DNA of 64,000 nt from Terrisporobacter petrolearius (GTDB taxonomy: Bacteria > Bacillota > Clostridia > Peptostreptococcales > Peptostreptococcaceae), in NCBI RefSeq assembly GCF_032598785.1, contig NZ_CP102984.1; one strand, written 5' to 3'. Positions within the stretch are counted from its first letter, which is position 1. Each line of letters begins with the position of its first letter. A program made the translations under genes and the position numbers. Of this stretch, positions 16,259-24,828 are shown in pieces. The notes below the pieces were generated by a model. It was not told where the DNA came from. It worked only from the letters and a program-made list of their open reading frames with translations, and searched no databases.

Positions 16259-18244
16259 CTATATATTTATTTCACAGTGCATGTGATTTTTCACATCTTC
16301 ACCTTTCACAATATAACCTTGTCCTTTTGAACAAAATATAGAATTAGACGTATAAAGCATATCACTATTTTTATCGTAATTTCTTTTTTCTAAAACATCT
16401 TCACTATTATGGCATTGATTATATCCATCATAATTAAAAGTAATTCGCCCTCTTCCCTTAGTAAAGGATATTAGCTCTAATGGATAATTCATAAACTCAC
16501 TTACAGGACCTCTTCCACTTATTACTGACTTATTATTACTAGAATCTTTAATATCAAAACTTCCACTCATTTTTTGAATATCTGAAATTACGCTTCCCAA
16601 ATAATCATTGTCTATTTCTATTTTAAATTTATAATAAGGCTCTAGCAATATGTTTTTCACTTGTTCTAGTCCTTGTCTTAAAGCTCTAAAGGTGGCCTGC
16701 CTAAAATCTCCACCTTCAGTATGCTTGTTGTGTTCTTTTCCAGTTAAAAGAGTTATTTTTACATCTGTAACTTCATATCCACCAAGTATACCTCTATGAC
16801 TTCTTTCAAATATATGAGTTTTTACTAAATTTTGATGACCAACTGTAATATTATCCACATGAGCTAAACTTTCAAAGCTTATGCCACTATTTCTTTCACC
16901 TGGTTCAATTTTTAGCACAACTTCTGCATAATGTCTTAGTGGTTCAAAGTGACCTATACCTATGGCTGTATCCTTTATAGTTTCTTTATATAAAATTTCA
17001 CAAGGACCAAAATCCACATTTAAATTAAATCGTTGTAAAACTATTTCTTTTAATACTTCCAATTGGATTTTGCCCATTATATTTATCTTAATTTCTTTAA
17101 GCTCTTCACTATATATGGGATTTAGTGAAATTTCTTCTTCTCCTAAAATTTTAAAACATGAGTAAACATCTTTAATATTTATCTTTTCATCAAATAATAC
17201 TTTTGTACTAAGTGTTGGCACTATAAAGTTATTATCTTCAGTGTTTAGCTTAGAAAGTTTATCCTCTTCTTTACTTAATACTATAAAATTAGAAGGATAA
17301 GTTTGGCTTAGCCCTTTTATAGCTACTATTTCTCCAGCATAAGCTTCATCTCTATTTATAAATTTATCGCCCTTATAAATTCTTATTTCATTTACTTTTT
17401 CTCTTAATATATGCTTTTGACCCATGTAACATAGTTCATCTTTAATTTTCAACTTACCTGACATAACTTTTATATATGTTAATCTTTGTTTGTTTTCTTC
17501 ACTTTTTATTTTATATACTTTTCCAATAAAATTTTTGTTTTCATCATAATTTGTTACACTTAAACGATCCAATATTTCTAAAAGATTGTCTACATTTTCA
17601 TCAAATAAAGCTGAACCAAATACACAAGGATAAATATTACAACTATTAAATAAAGATTTGATTTTTTCAAACCATAAATCATAATCATATTTTTCATCTA
17701 AAAATCTTTCTAATAATTCTTCATCTTTTTCTGCAATAAATTCTATTAATTCTTCACTCATTTTATTATTTAGTTCTTTTGTAAAATCAAAAATGTCCTT
17801 AGATAAGTTTTCTTTTAAACTTATATTTATCTCATCTTTATAAGATATATCTCTATCCATTTTATTTACAAAAATAATAGTTGGAATATTATGTTCTCTT
17901 AAATAGTTAAATATAGTTTCACTATGAGACTGAACTTTTTCCACACCACTTACTATTAAAATAGCATAATCTAGCATTTTCAAACTTCTCTCCATTTCAG
18001 GACTAAAATCCACGTGTCCTGGAGTGTCTATTAAATAGTAATTTGAGTCTTTGTAGTTAAAGTAGCCTTCCTTTGAAAATACAGTAATACCTCTTTGTCT
18101 TTCTATATGATTATTATCAAAGTATGAATCTTTATGATCTACCCTTCCTCTTTTTCTTATGGAATTTGTATGATAAAGTATTTGCTCACATAAAGTAGTT
18201 TTCCCACTATCAACATGAGCTAAAATACCAATTATTTTATTCAT
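16259..18244 (-). CDS. EF-G-like GTPase of the tetracycline ribosomal-protection superfamily, divergent
   Basis: 661 residues with translation-factor GTPase motifs: AHVDSGKT (9-16), RQRGIT, DTPGHVDF, NKMD. Domain order follows EF-G/Tet(M), with domain II, a domain IV segment (EVTDVKITLLTG) and a C-terminal part (EPYYKFKIEI, then ISGRGPVSEF) that matches the Tet proteins more than EF-G. It is clearly divergent from Tet(M) or Tet(O). It could be a chromosomal Tet-like factor without resistance activity, so tetracycline resistance is not claimed. The ATG at 18244 was chosen because GAGGTG precedes it; an upstream ATG at 18256 overlaps the site. Confidence 0.8.
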   Translation of the reverse strand: MNKIIGILAHVDSGKTTLCEQILYHTNSIRKRGRVDHKDSYFDNNHIERQRGITVFSKEGYFNYKDSNYYLIDTPGHVDFSPEMERSLKMLDYAILIVSGVEKVQSHSETIFNYLREHNIPTIIFVNKMDRDISYKDEINISLKENLSKDIFDFTKELNNKMSEELIEFIAEKDEELLERFLDEKYDYDLWFEKIKSLFNSCNIYPCVFGSALFDENVDNLLEILDRLSVTNYDENKNFIGKVYKIKSEENKQRLTYIKVMSGKLKIKDELCYMGQKHILREKVNEIRIYKGDKFINRDEAYAGEIVAIKGLSQTYPSNFIVLSKEEDKLSKLNTEDNNFIVPTLSTKVLFDEKINIKDVYSCFKILGEEEISLNPIYSEELKEIKINIMGKIQLEVLKEIVLQRFNLNVDFGPCEILYKETIKDTAIGIGHFEPLRHYAEVVLKIEPGERNSGISFESLAHVDNITVGHQNLVKTHIFERSHRGILGGYEVTDVKITLLTGKEHNKHTEGGDFRQATFRALRQGLEQVKNILLEPYYKFKIEIDNDYLGSVISDIQKMSGSFDIKDSSNNKSVISGRGPVSEFMNYPLELISFTKGRGRITFNYDGYNQCHNSEDVLEKRNYDKNSDMLYTSNSIFCSKGQGYIVKGEDVKNHMHCEINI

Positions 18245-18364
18245 CTTACACCTCATTTTTTATAATATATAAACTTATCTTATCATATTGCATTATCATT
18301 AGTAAAATAGATTAGTAATATAAATGACTAGCATATTAACTTAGTCCTTTACTACCTGTTTTCA

Positions 18365-18393
18365 TTGACAAATTTATTATTTTTATTTAATAT
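18365..18393 (+). promoter_or_regulatory. promoter upstream of the AraC/GltS locus
   Basis: TTGACA (18365-18370), 17-bp spacer, TAATAT (18388-18393). A leader of about 120 nt follows with no recognised structure. Confidence 0.5.
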
Positions 18394-18399
18394 TATATA

Positions 18400-18414
18400 T
18401 GATAGCCATTCTCA
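18400..18414. promoter_or_regulatory. Fur-box-like operator
   Basis: TGATAGCCATTCTCA shares GATA-x-CCATTCTCA with the second Fur box of the NEAT gene (542-556) and lies at the predicted transcription start. It may also act on the divergent translation-factor gene. Confidence 0.45.
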
Positions 18415-18520
18415 TTTGTGAATTAATTATAATTGAAAATAGTATTCTATCATGTCCGTATTTTTTATTTATTAATATATTGGCATTAAATTTATACTAT
18501 AATTTAAGGAGTAAAATAAG

Positions 18521-19243
18521 ATGTTAAATATAAATTATATCTCAGAAACATTTTATAATTGCTGTAATATACCTATTAAAGCAATATCTAAAGAATATAA
18601 TGAAATCTATAAATTTGGATACAATGATTATTTAGATCAGCTGTACCCAAAAAATAAAATAAATGACTTTATATTAAATGAAATGAATAGTAATAAAGAT
18701 ATTTACACTCTATCTATTGATAATGAAATTCAATATATTATTACAGATGCTTGTAATGTTTTGTTTATCCTAGGTCCCATATCAACAAATCCTTCTAATA
18801 AGTTAGTTTGCTATAAGCCAGCTACTTGTTTTGAATATATAGAGTGTATGCTATGCAAAATAATTGAAAACAATCTTATTTATGATGTTAACAGTCGTTC
18901 ATATAATATATATGTTAGAAAGGCAATACATTATATACATAAGTATTACAATGAGGATATATCCATAGATGATTTATGTGAAAAATTAAATATAAATAAG
19001 TCATATTTTTGTAACTTATTTAAAAAGTCCACAAGCCAAACCTTTTCTAACTTTTTAAATTATTTTAGAGTTGAAAAAAGTAAAAAGTTACTTGAAGATC
19101 CTAAACTATCTTTATTAGAAGTTGCTTTAGAAGTTGGGTTTACAAATCAAAACTATTATACAATTGTTTTTAAAAAAATAACAAATCAAACTCCTTCAGC
19201 TTATAGAAAAGCTATTGTTTCTCTTAAAAATCAAGTATATTAG
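18521..19243 (+). CDS. AraC-family transcriptional regulator
   Basis: 240 residues. The C-terminal 100 residues contain two AraC helix-turn-helix motifs (SIDDLCEKLNINKSYFCNLFKK and LLEVALEVGFTNQNYYTIVFKK) followed by the TPSAYRK end typical of the family. The N-terminal domain (about 1-125) was not recognised, but contains a Cys pair near the start and a CMLCK segment. It precedes a glutamate symporter gene on the same strand and has a Fur-like site in its promoter, so iron or redox input is possible. AAGGAG precedes the ATG. Confidence 0.85.
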   Translation: MLNINYISETFYNCCNIPIKAISKEYNEIYKFGYNDYLDQLYPKNKINDFILNEMNSNKDIYTLSIDNEIQYIITDACNVLFILGPISTNPSNKLVCYKPATCFEYIECMLCKIIENNLIYDVNSRSYNIYVRKAIHYIHKYYNEDISIDDLCEKLNINKSYFCNLFKKSTSQTFSNFLNYFRVEKSKKLLEDPKLSLLEVALEVGFTNQNYYTIVFKKITNQTPSAYRKAIVSLKNQVY

Positions 19244-19306
19244 CATTATCTCTAGAATATAATCTATAAATATTCCCTTTTAATTGCATACAATAATATT
19301 TTAAAC

Positions 19307-19336
19307 TTAAAGACGTTGATCTATCAACGTCTTTAA
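19307..19336 (+). other. hairpin in the AraC-gltS gap
   Basis: TTAAAGACGTTGAT pairs perfectly with ATCAACGTCTTTAA. No U-run follows, so it may be an operator or processing site rather than a terminator. Confidence 0.4.
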
Positions 19337-19364
19337 ATAGTTTCATATAAAGGTAGGTGAAAAG

Positions 19365-20567
19365 ATGTATAACCTGGATTTAAATATAGTAAGTACTTTA
19401 ATATTATCCATTGTCTTATATTTGTTTGGGAATTTTCTTACTAATAAAATCTACATCCTTAATAGATTATGTATTCCCCCTCCTGTTGTAGGTGGTCTCA
19501 CATTTTCATTATTTGTTTTTATTTTAGAATATTTTAAAATAGTAAATTTATCTATGAATACTCTACTTATGCCATATTTTATGTCATTTTTCTTCACAAT
19601 AGTAGGATTAAATGTGAGTTTTAAGTTGTTAAAAAAAGGGGGAAAAGTTTTAATTATTTACTGGTTTCTATGTGCACTTTTAGGATTTTCTCAAAATATA
19701 ATAACTTTTGTTTCATCAAAACTTTTAAATATTAATCCTCTTTTAGCTTTAATGTGCGGCAATATATCTATGGAAGGTGGACATGGTTATTCTTTGGCTT
19801 TTGGAAGGACGCTAGAATCTTTAGGTATAACTAATGCTTGTAGCGTAGGATTTGCTTCTGCTACTTTAGGTTTAATTATGGGTGGAATAATTGGAGGTCC
19901 TGTTGCCAAGATTTTAATTGAAAAGCATCATTTAAAGTCTGCCAATATACATAAAAAAAATAAATCTTCTGTAATAAGCAGTAACTCTTCTATATTAGAC
20001 ATTAATGACACTTTATTCTTTGAACAAATTTTAATTGTTTTAGTTTCTATGAGTATTGGTAGTGCTTTAGCAAATATTATTAATTTATATTTTCATATAG
20101 TTGTACCTAGTATTGTCGGTTGCATCTTTATTGCAGTACTATTTAGAAATTTTAACGATAAGGTTAAAATAATGACAATGGATTTTAAACTACTAAATTT
20201 TTTACAAGAATTATCCCTTGGTATGTTTTTGACTATGGCTCTTATGAGTATTGACTTTTTCACTTTGTCTAGTTTATTTGGACCTATAGTTTTTATAGTA
20301 ATTTGCCAAGTATTATTTATTGTTATATTTACTACTACAATTGCATTTAGGGCACTGGGTAAAGATTATGACGCTGCTGTAATGATAAGCGGTATGTTAG
20401 GTCATGGCCTTGGGGCGACTCCTAATGCTTTGGCTAATATGGGTTCAATAACAAATAAATATGGGCATAGTCAAAGTGCCTATTTAGTAGTCCCCTTAGT
20501 TGCAGCTTTTTTGCTAGATATTTTCAGTATCCCATGTATTCTATTTTTTATTAATATTCTTACATAA
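19365..20567 (+). CDS. gltS: sodium/glutamate symporter
   Basis: 400 residues with about ten membrane segments in two inverted halves. Family motifs are present: PPPVVGGL near residue 40, GNISMEGGHGYSLAFG, and the symmetric MLGHGLGATPNALANM near the end. GltS imports glutamate with sodium. Its position after an AraC-type regulator suggests controlled expression. GGTAGGTG precedes the ATG. Confidence 0.92.
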   Translation: MYNLDLNIVSTLILSIVLYLFGNFLTNKIYILNRLCIPPPVVGGLTFSLFVFILEYFKIVNLSMNTLLMPYFMSFFFTIVGLNVSFKLLKKGGKVLIIYWFLCALLGFSQNIITFVSSKLLNINPLLALMCGNISMEGGHGYSLAFGRTLESLGITNACSVGFASATLGLIMGGIIGGPVAKILIEKHHLKSANIHKKNKSSVISSNSSILDINDTLFFEQILIVLVSMSIGSALANIINLYFHIVVPSIVGCIFIAVLFRNFNDKVKIMTMDFKLLNFLQELSLGMFLTMALMSIDFFTLSSLFGPIVFIVICQVLFIVIFTTTIAFRALGKDYDAAVMISGMLGHGLGATPNALANMGSITNKYGHSQSAYLVVPLVAAFLLDIFSIPCILFFINILT

Positions 20568-20602
20568 ACAAAATTTCCACAAGAGATCTTATCATACTAT
20601 TT

Positions 20603-20634
20603 AGTTAATTCTTTTACTAATTAACTTTATTTTT
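20603..20634 (+). terminator. weak terminator after gltS
   Basis: AGTTAATT pairs with AATTAACT, followed by TTATTTTT. The stem is AT-only, so efficiency is doubtful. Confidence 0.45.
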
Positions 20635-20729
20635 AATTATAAGATACCTTAAATTATCATATTTGTATTAAATTTATAAAAAATATCATAATAATAATAG
20701 TAAAGTAAATATTATGAAGGAGGTACATT

Positions 20730-21038
20730 ATGAATAGCAATTTAAATTGCCTTGTTTCAAATTGTGCTTATAATAAATCTGGTTATTGTTATGCTTCACA
20801 TATAAAAATAGAAGGCTTTGAGGCTACTGTTACTCCAGAAACTTACTGTGAAAGTTTCATAAGTAAAGCAGAAGCTAATTTTACAAGTAGTGTGAGTGAT
20901 AGTACATTAACTAATACTCAAAACATTTCTTGTAGCGCCAAAAACTGTACATATAATATTCAAGGTGCTTGTAATGCAAATCATGTTCTTGTTAATATGA
21001 AAAATGCGGTTTGTGATACATTTAGACTTAAGCATTAG
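20730..21038 (+). CDS. DUF1540 Cys-rich protein (two repeats)
   Basis: 102 residues with two copies of the DUF1540 motif: CLVSNCAYNKSGYCYASHI (about 7-25) and CSAKNCTYNIQGACNANHV (about 71-89), each followed by a further Cys. The four-Cys pattern suggests a small metal-binding or disulfide module. DUF1540 proteins are common in spore-forming Clostridia; their function is unknown. A strong AAGGAGG ribosome site and a strong terminator make it a single-gene unit. Confidence 0.88.
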   Translation: MNSNLNCLVSNCAYNKSGYCYASHIKIEGFEATVTPETYCESFISKAEANFTSSVSDSTLTNTQNISCSAKNCTYNIQGACNANHVLVNMKNAVCDTFRLKH

Positions 21039-21043
21039 TATAT

Positions 21044-21071
21044 AAAAAAGAGAGGTTACCCTCTCTTTTTT
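21044..21071. terminator. bidirectional terminator
   Basis: AAAAAAGAGAGG pairs with CCTCTCTTTTTT around a 4-nt loop. Confidence 0.9.
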
Positions 21072-21811
21072 TAATTTATCTTCTTTTCCATGGCTGCAAT
21101 CATTTTTTCTTTTATTATTTCTGCCAATACTACTGTTTTAATTCTTGGATTTTCAATATGATCATATATAGGGTCTAAGTACTCAACTTCTACACTTCCC
21201 GAATGAATTTTACCCACTGGCTCATAGCCTTCATAAGTACTTCTAGAGTTTTTTATTACCATGGGAACTATAGGGCATTTAGCCTTATATGCTATTTTTA
21301 GAGATCCAGCTTTAAAATCAGAAACTAAAGCATTAGGGTCTTTTACCCAAGTCAAATCTCCTTCAGGAAAAACAGCCATGCTTTGACCGTTCTTTATATT
21401 TTCTGAAGCTTTAATTATACTTTTCATACCTTCTCTATTATTTTCTCTATTTATAAAAACACACTTTATTATGTTTAGCCAATGACTAACAATTGGTATA
21501 TGTCTCCACGTAGGCACGTCAGCAATTAAAACACCTACTGGTTTTTCTATGCTAGATACCAAAATATAACTATCTAACATACTGGCATGATTTGATACAA
21601 ATAAGACCTCTTCTTTAGGTACTTTTTCTTTACCTGTAATTTTTATCTTTATTTTAACTAAATTAAGAGATCTTTTTGCATGATTTTTTACAAATCTAAA
21701 TTTTTCAATACTACTGTATTTTTTTTCATTGTACTTTATTTTTATTAGCTCTGGTATAGATAATATGAATCCCAAAAATTGATATAATGCAAACTTAATA
21801 TAATTAAACAC
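21071..21811 (-). CDS. 1-acyl-sn-glycerol-3-phosphate acyltransferase family (PlsC-like)
   Basis: About 246 residues. The acyltransferase active site N-H-x4-D is at 74-80 (NHASMLD), followed by the FINRENNREG and FPEGDLT motifs that bind glycerol phosphate. A hydrophobic N-terminus (about 4-20) should hold it at the membrane. It adds the second acyl chain to make phosphatidic acid, or acts on a related lipid. The GTG at 21811 was chosen because the GTG at 21820 lies inside the AAGGGGTGGAG ribosome site. Confidence 0.85.
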   Translation of the reverse strand: MFNYIKFALYQFLGFILSIPELIKIKYNEKKYSSIEKFRFVKNHAKRSLNLVKIKIKITGKEKVPKEEVLFVSNHASMLDSYILVSSIEKPVGVLIADVPTWRHIPIVSHWLNIIKCVFINRENNREGMKSIIKASENIKNGQSMAVFPEGDLTWVKDPNALVSDFKAGSLKIAYKAKCPIVPMVIKNSRSTYEGYEPVGKIHSGSVEVEYLDPIYDHIENPRIKTVVLAEIIKEKMIAAMEKKIN

Positions 21812-21958
21812 TAACTCCACCCCTTAAAAAATGTTAACAATTAATTCTAGCACACTTTGATTTATTTTTTAAGTATTTATATTTTGTTATAAAGTCAGTA
21901 AGTCTATGAATATAAATTAATAAATAGATAAAGCTTTTCTATGTAAAGGAGGATAAAT

Positions 21959-22231
21959 ATGGCATCTACCATAAAAAACTATAATGATAGATTAGTTATC
22001 ATAAATATAAACTCTCATACAGGTGATAAAGTTAAACTAAATCTACCTGTAGAGTTTGTAAAAAAACTAATAAAAAACAATGCTTTGAATTTTTTTATAT
22101 TTGAAGAAGAAATAGTTGATACACAGAAGATGATAAAATCTCTTTTAGACTCTTTTAATTACAATCTAACAGGAGAAATTCTTAATTTAGAAAGATATAA
22201 TGGTGATTTAGTAAAAATTAAAATTCAATAA
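21959..22231 (+). CDS. small SHOCT-like/YvlB-N-type protein
   Basis: 90 residues, soluble. The pattern TGDKVKLNLPVEFVKKL followed by a C-terminal GDLVKIKIQ resembles the small N-terminal module of YvlB/LiaX-type proteins, often named SHOCT-like. Function is unknown. GGAGG precedes the ATG, and a strong terminator follows. The family match is from pattern only. Confidence 0.6.
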   Translation: MASTIKNYNDRLVIININSHTGDKVKLNLPVEFVKKLIKNNALNFFIFEEEIVDTQKMIKSLLDSFNYNLTGEILNLERYNGDLVKIKIQ

Positions 22232-22246
22232 ATTAATATCCTAATT

Positions 22247-22277
22247 AAAAAAGTTGTCTCTAAGAGACAACTTTTTT
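22247..22277. terminator. bidirectional terminator
   Basis: AAAAAAGTTGTCTC pairs with GAGACAACTTTTTT (14 bp, 3-nt loop). Confidence 0.9.
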
Positions 22278-23883
22278 AGTTTGCTTCAACTTGATTAGCT
22301 ATATTACATGCATGATCTGATACTCTTTCTAAATTTGTTAATAAATCTAAGAATAGTACTCCAGAATCAATTGTACATTTTCCTTCATTTAATCTTTCCA
22401 TATGAGTTTTCTTATAAAGCTTATTAAGAGCATCTACTTCGTCTTCTACTTTATATATTTCAGCTAAATCTTTTTTATTATTATCTGCTAAGCAACTTAA
22501 TGAAGACTTGAAGTTTCTTTGCGCTTTATTGTATATGTTAGTCATTTCTTCAATAGCACTTTTAGAGAATTCTAAGTCTTTATCTATAGCTATTTTAGAT
22601 AATTCAGATATATTTTCAGCATGATCAGATACTCTTTCAATATCATTAACTGTATTAAATAATAAGTCAACTTTATTTCTTTCATCATCATTTAAAGATG
22701 ACTTAGAAAGTTTTAATAAATAGTTTAATATTTCTTTTTGTAATGTATTTACAGTTTCTTCATGTTTTTCTGTTTTATTAACAGATTCTATTGATTTATT
22801 TAATAAAGAATCCATAGAAGATTCTAATGCATAATTTGCTTTTTCACCCATTCTTAAAACTTCTTTTACTGTGTTTCCAAGAGCTATAGATGGAGTTTGA
22901 AGAATTCTTTCATCTAAGTATTTAGTTTTAACAGATGCTTCACTTTCTTCTTCTGTTATTGGCATAAGTTTTAGTACTATTTTTACTATATATTTTGCAA
23001 ATGGTAATAAAATTAATACATTTACTACGTTGAATATTGTATGTGCATTTGCTATTTGTCTAGCTGCATCATTTGGATCTAAGTACTGAACAACCATACT
23101 TATTGGTTTACCTAATATTAGCATAAATATTATTGTTCCTATTACGTTAAATGTTAAATGCATTGTTGCTGCACGTTTGGCATTTCTAGAGGCTCCTATA
23201 CTTGATAGTAATGAAGTAACACAAGTTCCTATATTATCACCATAAAGTATTGGAAGTGCTGCACTAAGTGGTATTAAACCTTGTGATGCTAAAGCTATAA
23301 GCATACCCATAGATGCGGAAGAACTTTGTATAATTCCTGTTATTGCAAATCCTGCAAGAATTCCTAGTACTGGATGTTTACCAAAATAAATAAATGCATC
23401 TCTGAAACCTTGGTATTCAGCTAAAGGTTTGACAGCATCTTTCATAAATTCCATACCTGTAAATAAAATACCAAATCCTAAAAGTATAGTTGCTAATTCT
23501 TTAGTTTTTTGTTTTTTACTAAATAAATATAGTATTATACCTATTCCAAGGGCAATTGGTGCTATTGCTTCTAAGTTAAATGATACTAATTGAGCTGTAA
23601 CAGTTGTTCCTATATTTGCCCCCATTATTACACCTATTGCTTGGCTTAAACTCATAATACCAGCATTAACAAAACCAACAACCATAACTGTTGACGCTGA
23701 TGAACTTTGTATAATTCCTGTTACTACTGTTCCTACTAGAACACCCATAACTACGTTGCTAGTTAACTTTTCAACTATTTTTTTTAGTTTTTCTCCTGCT
23801 GCTTTTTGTAGACCATCTGCCATTAAGTTCATTCCGTATAAGAATAAACCTAAGCCTCCTAATAGACTTATTGCTATTTCCAA
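22276..23883 (-). CDS. Na+/phosphate cotransporter family protein (NptA/YjbB-like)
   Basis: 535 residues. Two inverted repeats each carry the QSSSA signature (TGIIQSSSASTVMV at about 55-70 and TGIIQSSSASMGML at about 185-200). About eight membrane segments follow this layout. Residues about 330-535 form a PhoU-like helical domain (repeated ERVSDHA motifs). The family moves phosphate with sodium. A four-fold TTAAC repeat with 11-bp period sits over the promoter, which fits PhoP control. TTG start with AAGGAGG eight bases upstream. Confidence 0.92.
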   Translation of the reverse strand: MEIAISLLGGLGLFLYGMNLMADGLQKAAGEKLKKIVEKLTSNVVMGVLVGTVVTGIIQSSSASTVMVVGFVNAGIMSLSQAIGVIMGANIGTTVTAQLVSFNLEAIAPIALGIGIILYLFSKKQKTKELATILLGFGILFTGMEFMKDAVKPLAEYQGFRDAFIYFGKHPVLGILAGFAITGIIQSSSASMGMLIALASQGLIPLSAALPILYGDNIGTCVTSLLSSIGASRNAKRAATMHLTFNVIGTIIFMLILGKPISMVVQYLDPNDAARQIANAHTIFNVVNVLILLPFAKYIVKIVLKLMPITEEESEASVKTKYLDERILQTPSIALGNTVKEVLRMGEKANYALESSMDSLLNKSIESVNKTEKHEETVNTLQKEILNYLLKLSKSSLNDDERNKVDLLFNTVNDIERVSDHAENISELSKIAIDKDLEFSKSAIEEMTNIYNKAQRNFKSSLSCLADNNKKDLAEIYKVEDEVDALNKLYKKTHMERLNEGKCTIDSGVLFLDLLTNLERVSDHACNIANQVEAN

Positions 23884-24017
23884 AATAATTTCCTCCTTAA
23901 GTTATACCTAGTGATTATTATCTGCTTTTATGTACAATTTTATCTTGCCATACATATTTAACAATTATCTTTGCCATTTAGCAAATATTTAATAAATATT
24001 TAAGTTCCTATGAAATA

Positions 24018-24046
24018 ATAATATATTTTTCGACTAATTTGGTTAA
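24018..24046 (-). promoter_or_regulatory. promoter of the Na/Pi transporter gene
   Basis: TATTAT (24023-24018) lies 17 bp from TTAACC (24046-24041), which is also the promoter-proximal Pho-box repeat and takes the place of the -35 box. Confidence 0.55.
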
Positions 24047-24079
24047 GGATAGGTTAAATAATTGTTAAGAAAATGTTAA
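24041..24079 (-). promoter_or_regulatory. PhoP-box array (4 x TTAAC, 11-bp period)
   Basis: On the minus strand TTAACA, TTAACA, TTAACC and TTAACC begin exactly 11 bp apart (GTTAA on the plus strand at 24042, 24053, 24064, 24075). This matches the Bacillus-type PhoP site of TT(A/T)ACA repeats with 5-bp gaps. The rest of 23884-24252 is AT-rich with nothing else recognised. Confidence 0.7.
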
Positions 24080-24252
24080 ATTATATATTAATTTTTAAAA
24101 CACATTGTTATTTTTTACAGTTGAAATGAAATTATTATATTATTTTGCTACTATTTTCCCTTCCATATTCCTACTAATTTATTTAATAAAGTTTAATCTT
24201 AATTTATTAGATTAGTAAAATATTGGGTATTTATATTTTAGGAGGTGATTTT

Positions 24253-24444
24253 GTGGAAGAAATAATGGCGCTAATAAATAGAAAGTTTTTAAAAGATAAT
24301 GAGTTATTATATTTAGAAGATCATGATTTAGTTAAGTCTTGTGAATTTTTGAAACCACATAATGCCCATTATAAAGAGTATTTAGTAGTAATTAATAATA
24401 ATGATAAAGATGAAGAACATATTGTATGCTGTAAGTTCATATAG
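24253..24444 (+). CDS. small hypothetical protein, 63 aa
   Basis: No family was recognised. The GTG at 24253 is preceded by GGAGGTGATTTT, a near-perfect ribosome site; an earlier frame opening at 24223 would overlap that site. The protein is mixed-charge and soluble with one Cys in the middle (KSCEFLK) and a CCKFI end. The good ribosome site and the coding-like composition support a real gene. Confidence 0.55.
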   Translation: MEEIMALINRKFLKDNELLYLEDHDLVKSCEFLKPHNAHYKEYLVVINNNDKDEEHIVCCKFI

Positions 24445-24533
24445 TTTTCTAAATTTTTTTCCTTTTGTCATAGTCAAATCATATAATGAATAATTATATA
24501 TAAATCAATTGATAAACTTTAGGAGGTATGTGA

Positions 24534-24725
24534 ATGAAGGAAGTATGTGCAGATTTGACTGTTTACTTTCAAGAGCCTTATTGGGTAGGAGAATACAAAC
24601 GCATTTCAGAAGAAAAAATTGAAACAAGTAAAGTATTTTTTGACTATGAACCATTAATTCATCAAGTTTATAATTATTATTTGAAAAATTGGAACAAACT
24701 TAATTTCACCGTATCTTATGAATAA
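24534..24725 (+). CDS. short DUF2992 (YjdF-like) protein, N-terminal part only
   Basis: 63 residues. LTVYFQEPYWVGEYKR, VFFDYEPLIHQVYNYYLKNW and LNFTVSYE match the first half of DUF2992/YjdF proteins, which are normally about 130-140 residues with a basic C-terminal half. Here the frame stops right after that first half, so the C-terminal part is missing. GGAGG is correctly spaced, so the short form is probably translated. No azaaromatic (yjdF) riboswitch was seen upstream. It may be a decayed gene or a natural short form. Confidence 0.65.
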   Translation: MKEVCADLTVYFQEPYWVGEYKRISEEKIETSKVFFDYEPLIHQVYNYYLKNWNKLNFTVSYE

Positions 24726-24737
24726 ATAAATGTATGG

Positions 24738-24785
24738 AAAAATAGCTAGGCTTATGTTTTATGATATAATAATCTAGCTATTTTT
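24738..24785. terminator. bidirectional terminator
   Basis: AAAAATAGCTAG pairs with CTAGCTATTTTT around a 24-nt loop between convergent genes. Confidence 0.65.
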
Positions 24786-24828
24786 ATATTGAGTTTTTCA
24801 TTGCAATATTTGCATCTCCTAGTACATA

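Noticed and set aside
16259..18244. Call as an acquired tet(M)-type resistance gene
   Set aside because: The sequence diverges from Tet(M) across the GTPase region and no mobile element is near, so only the superfamily is claimed.
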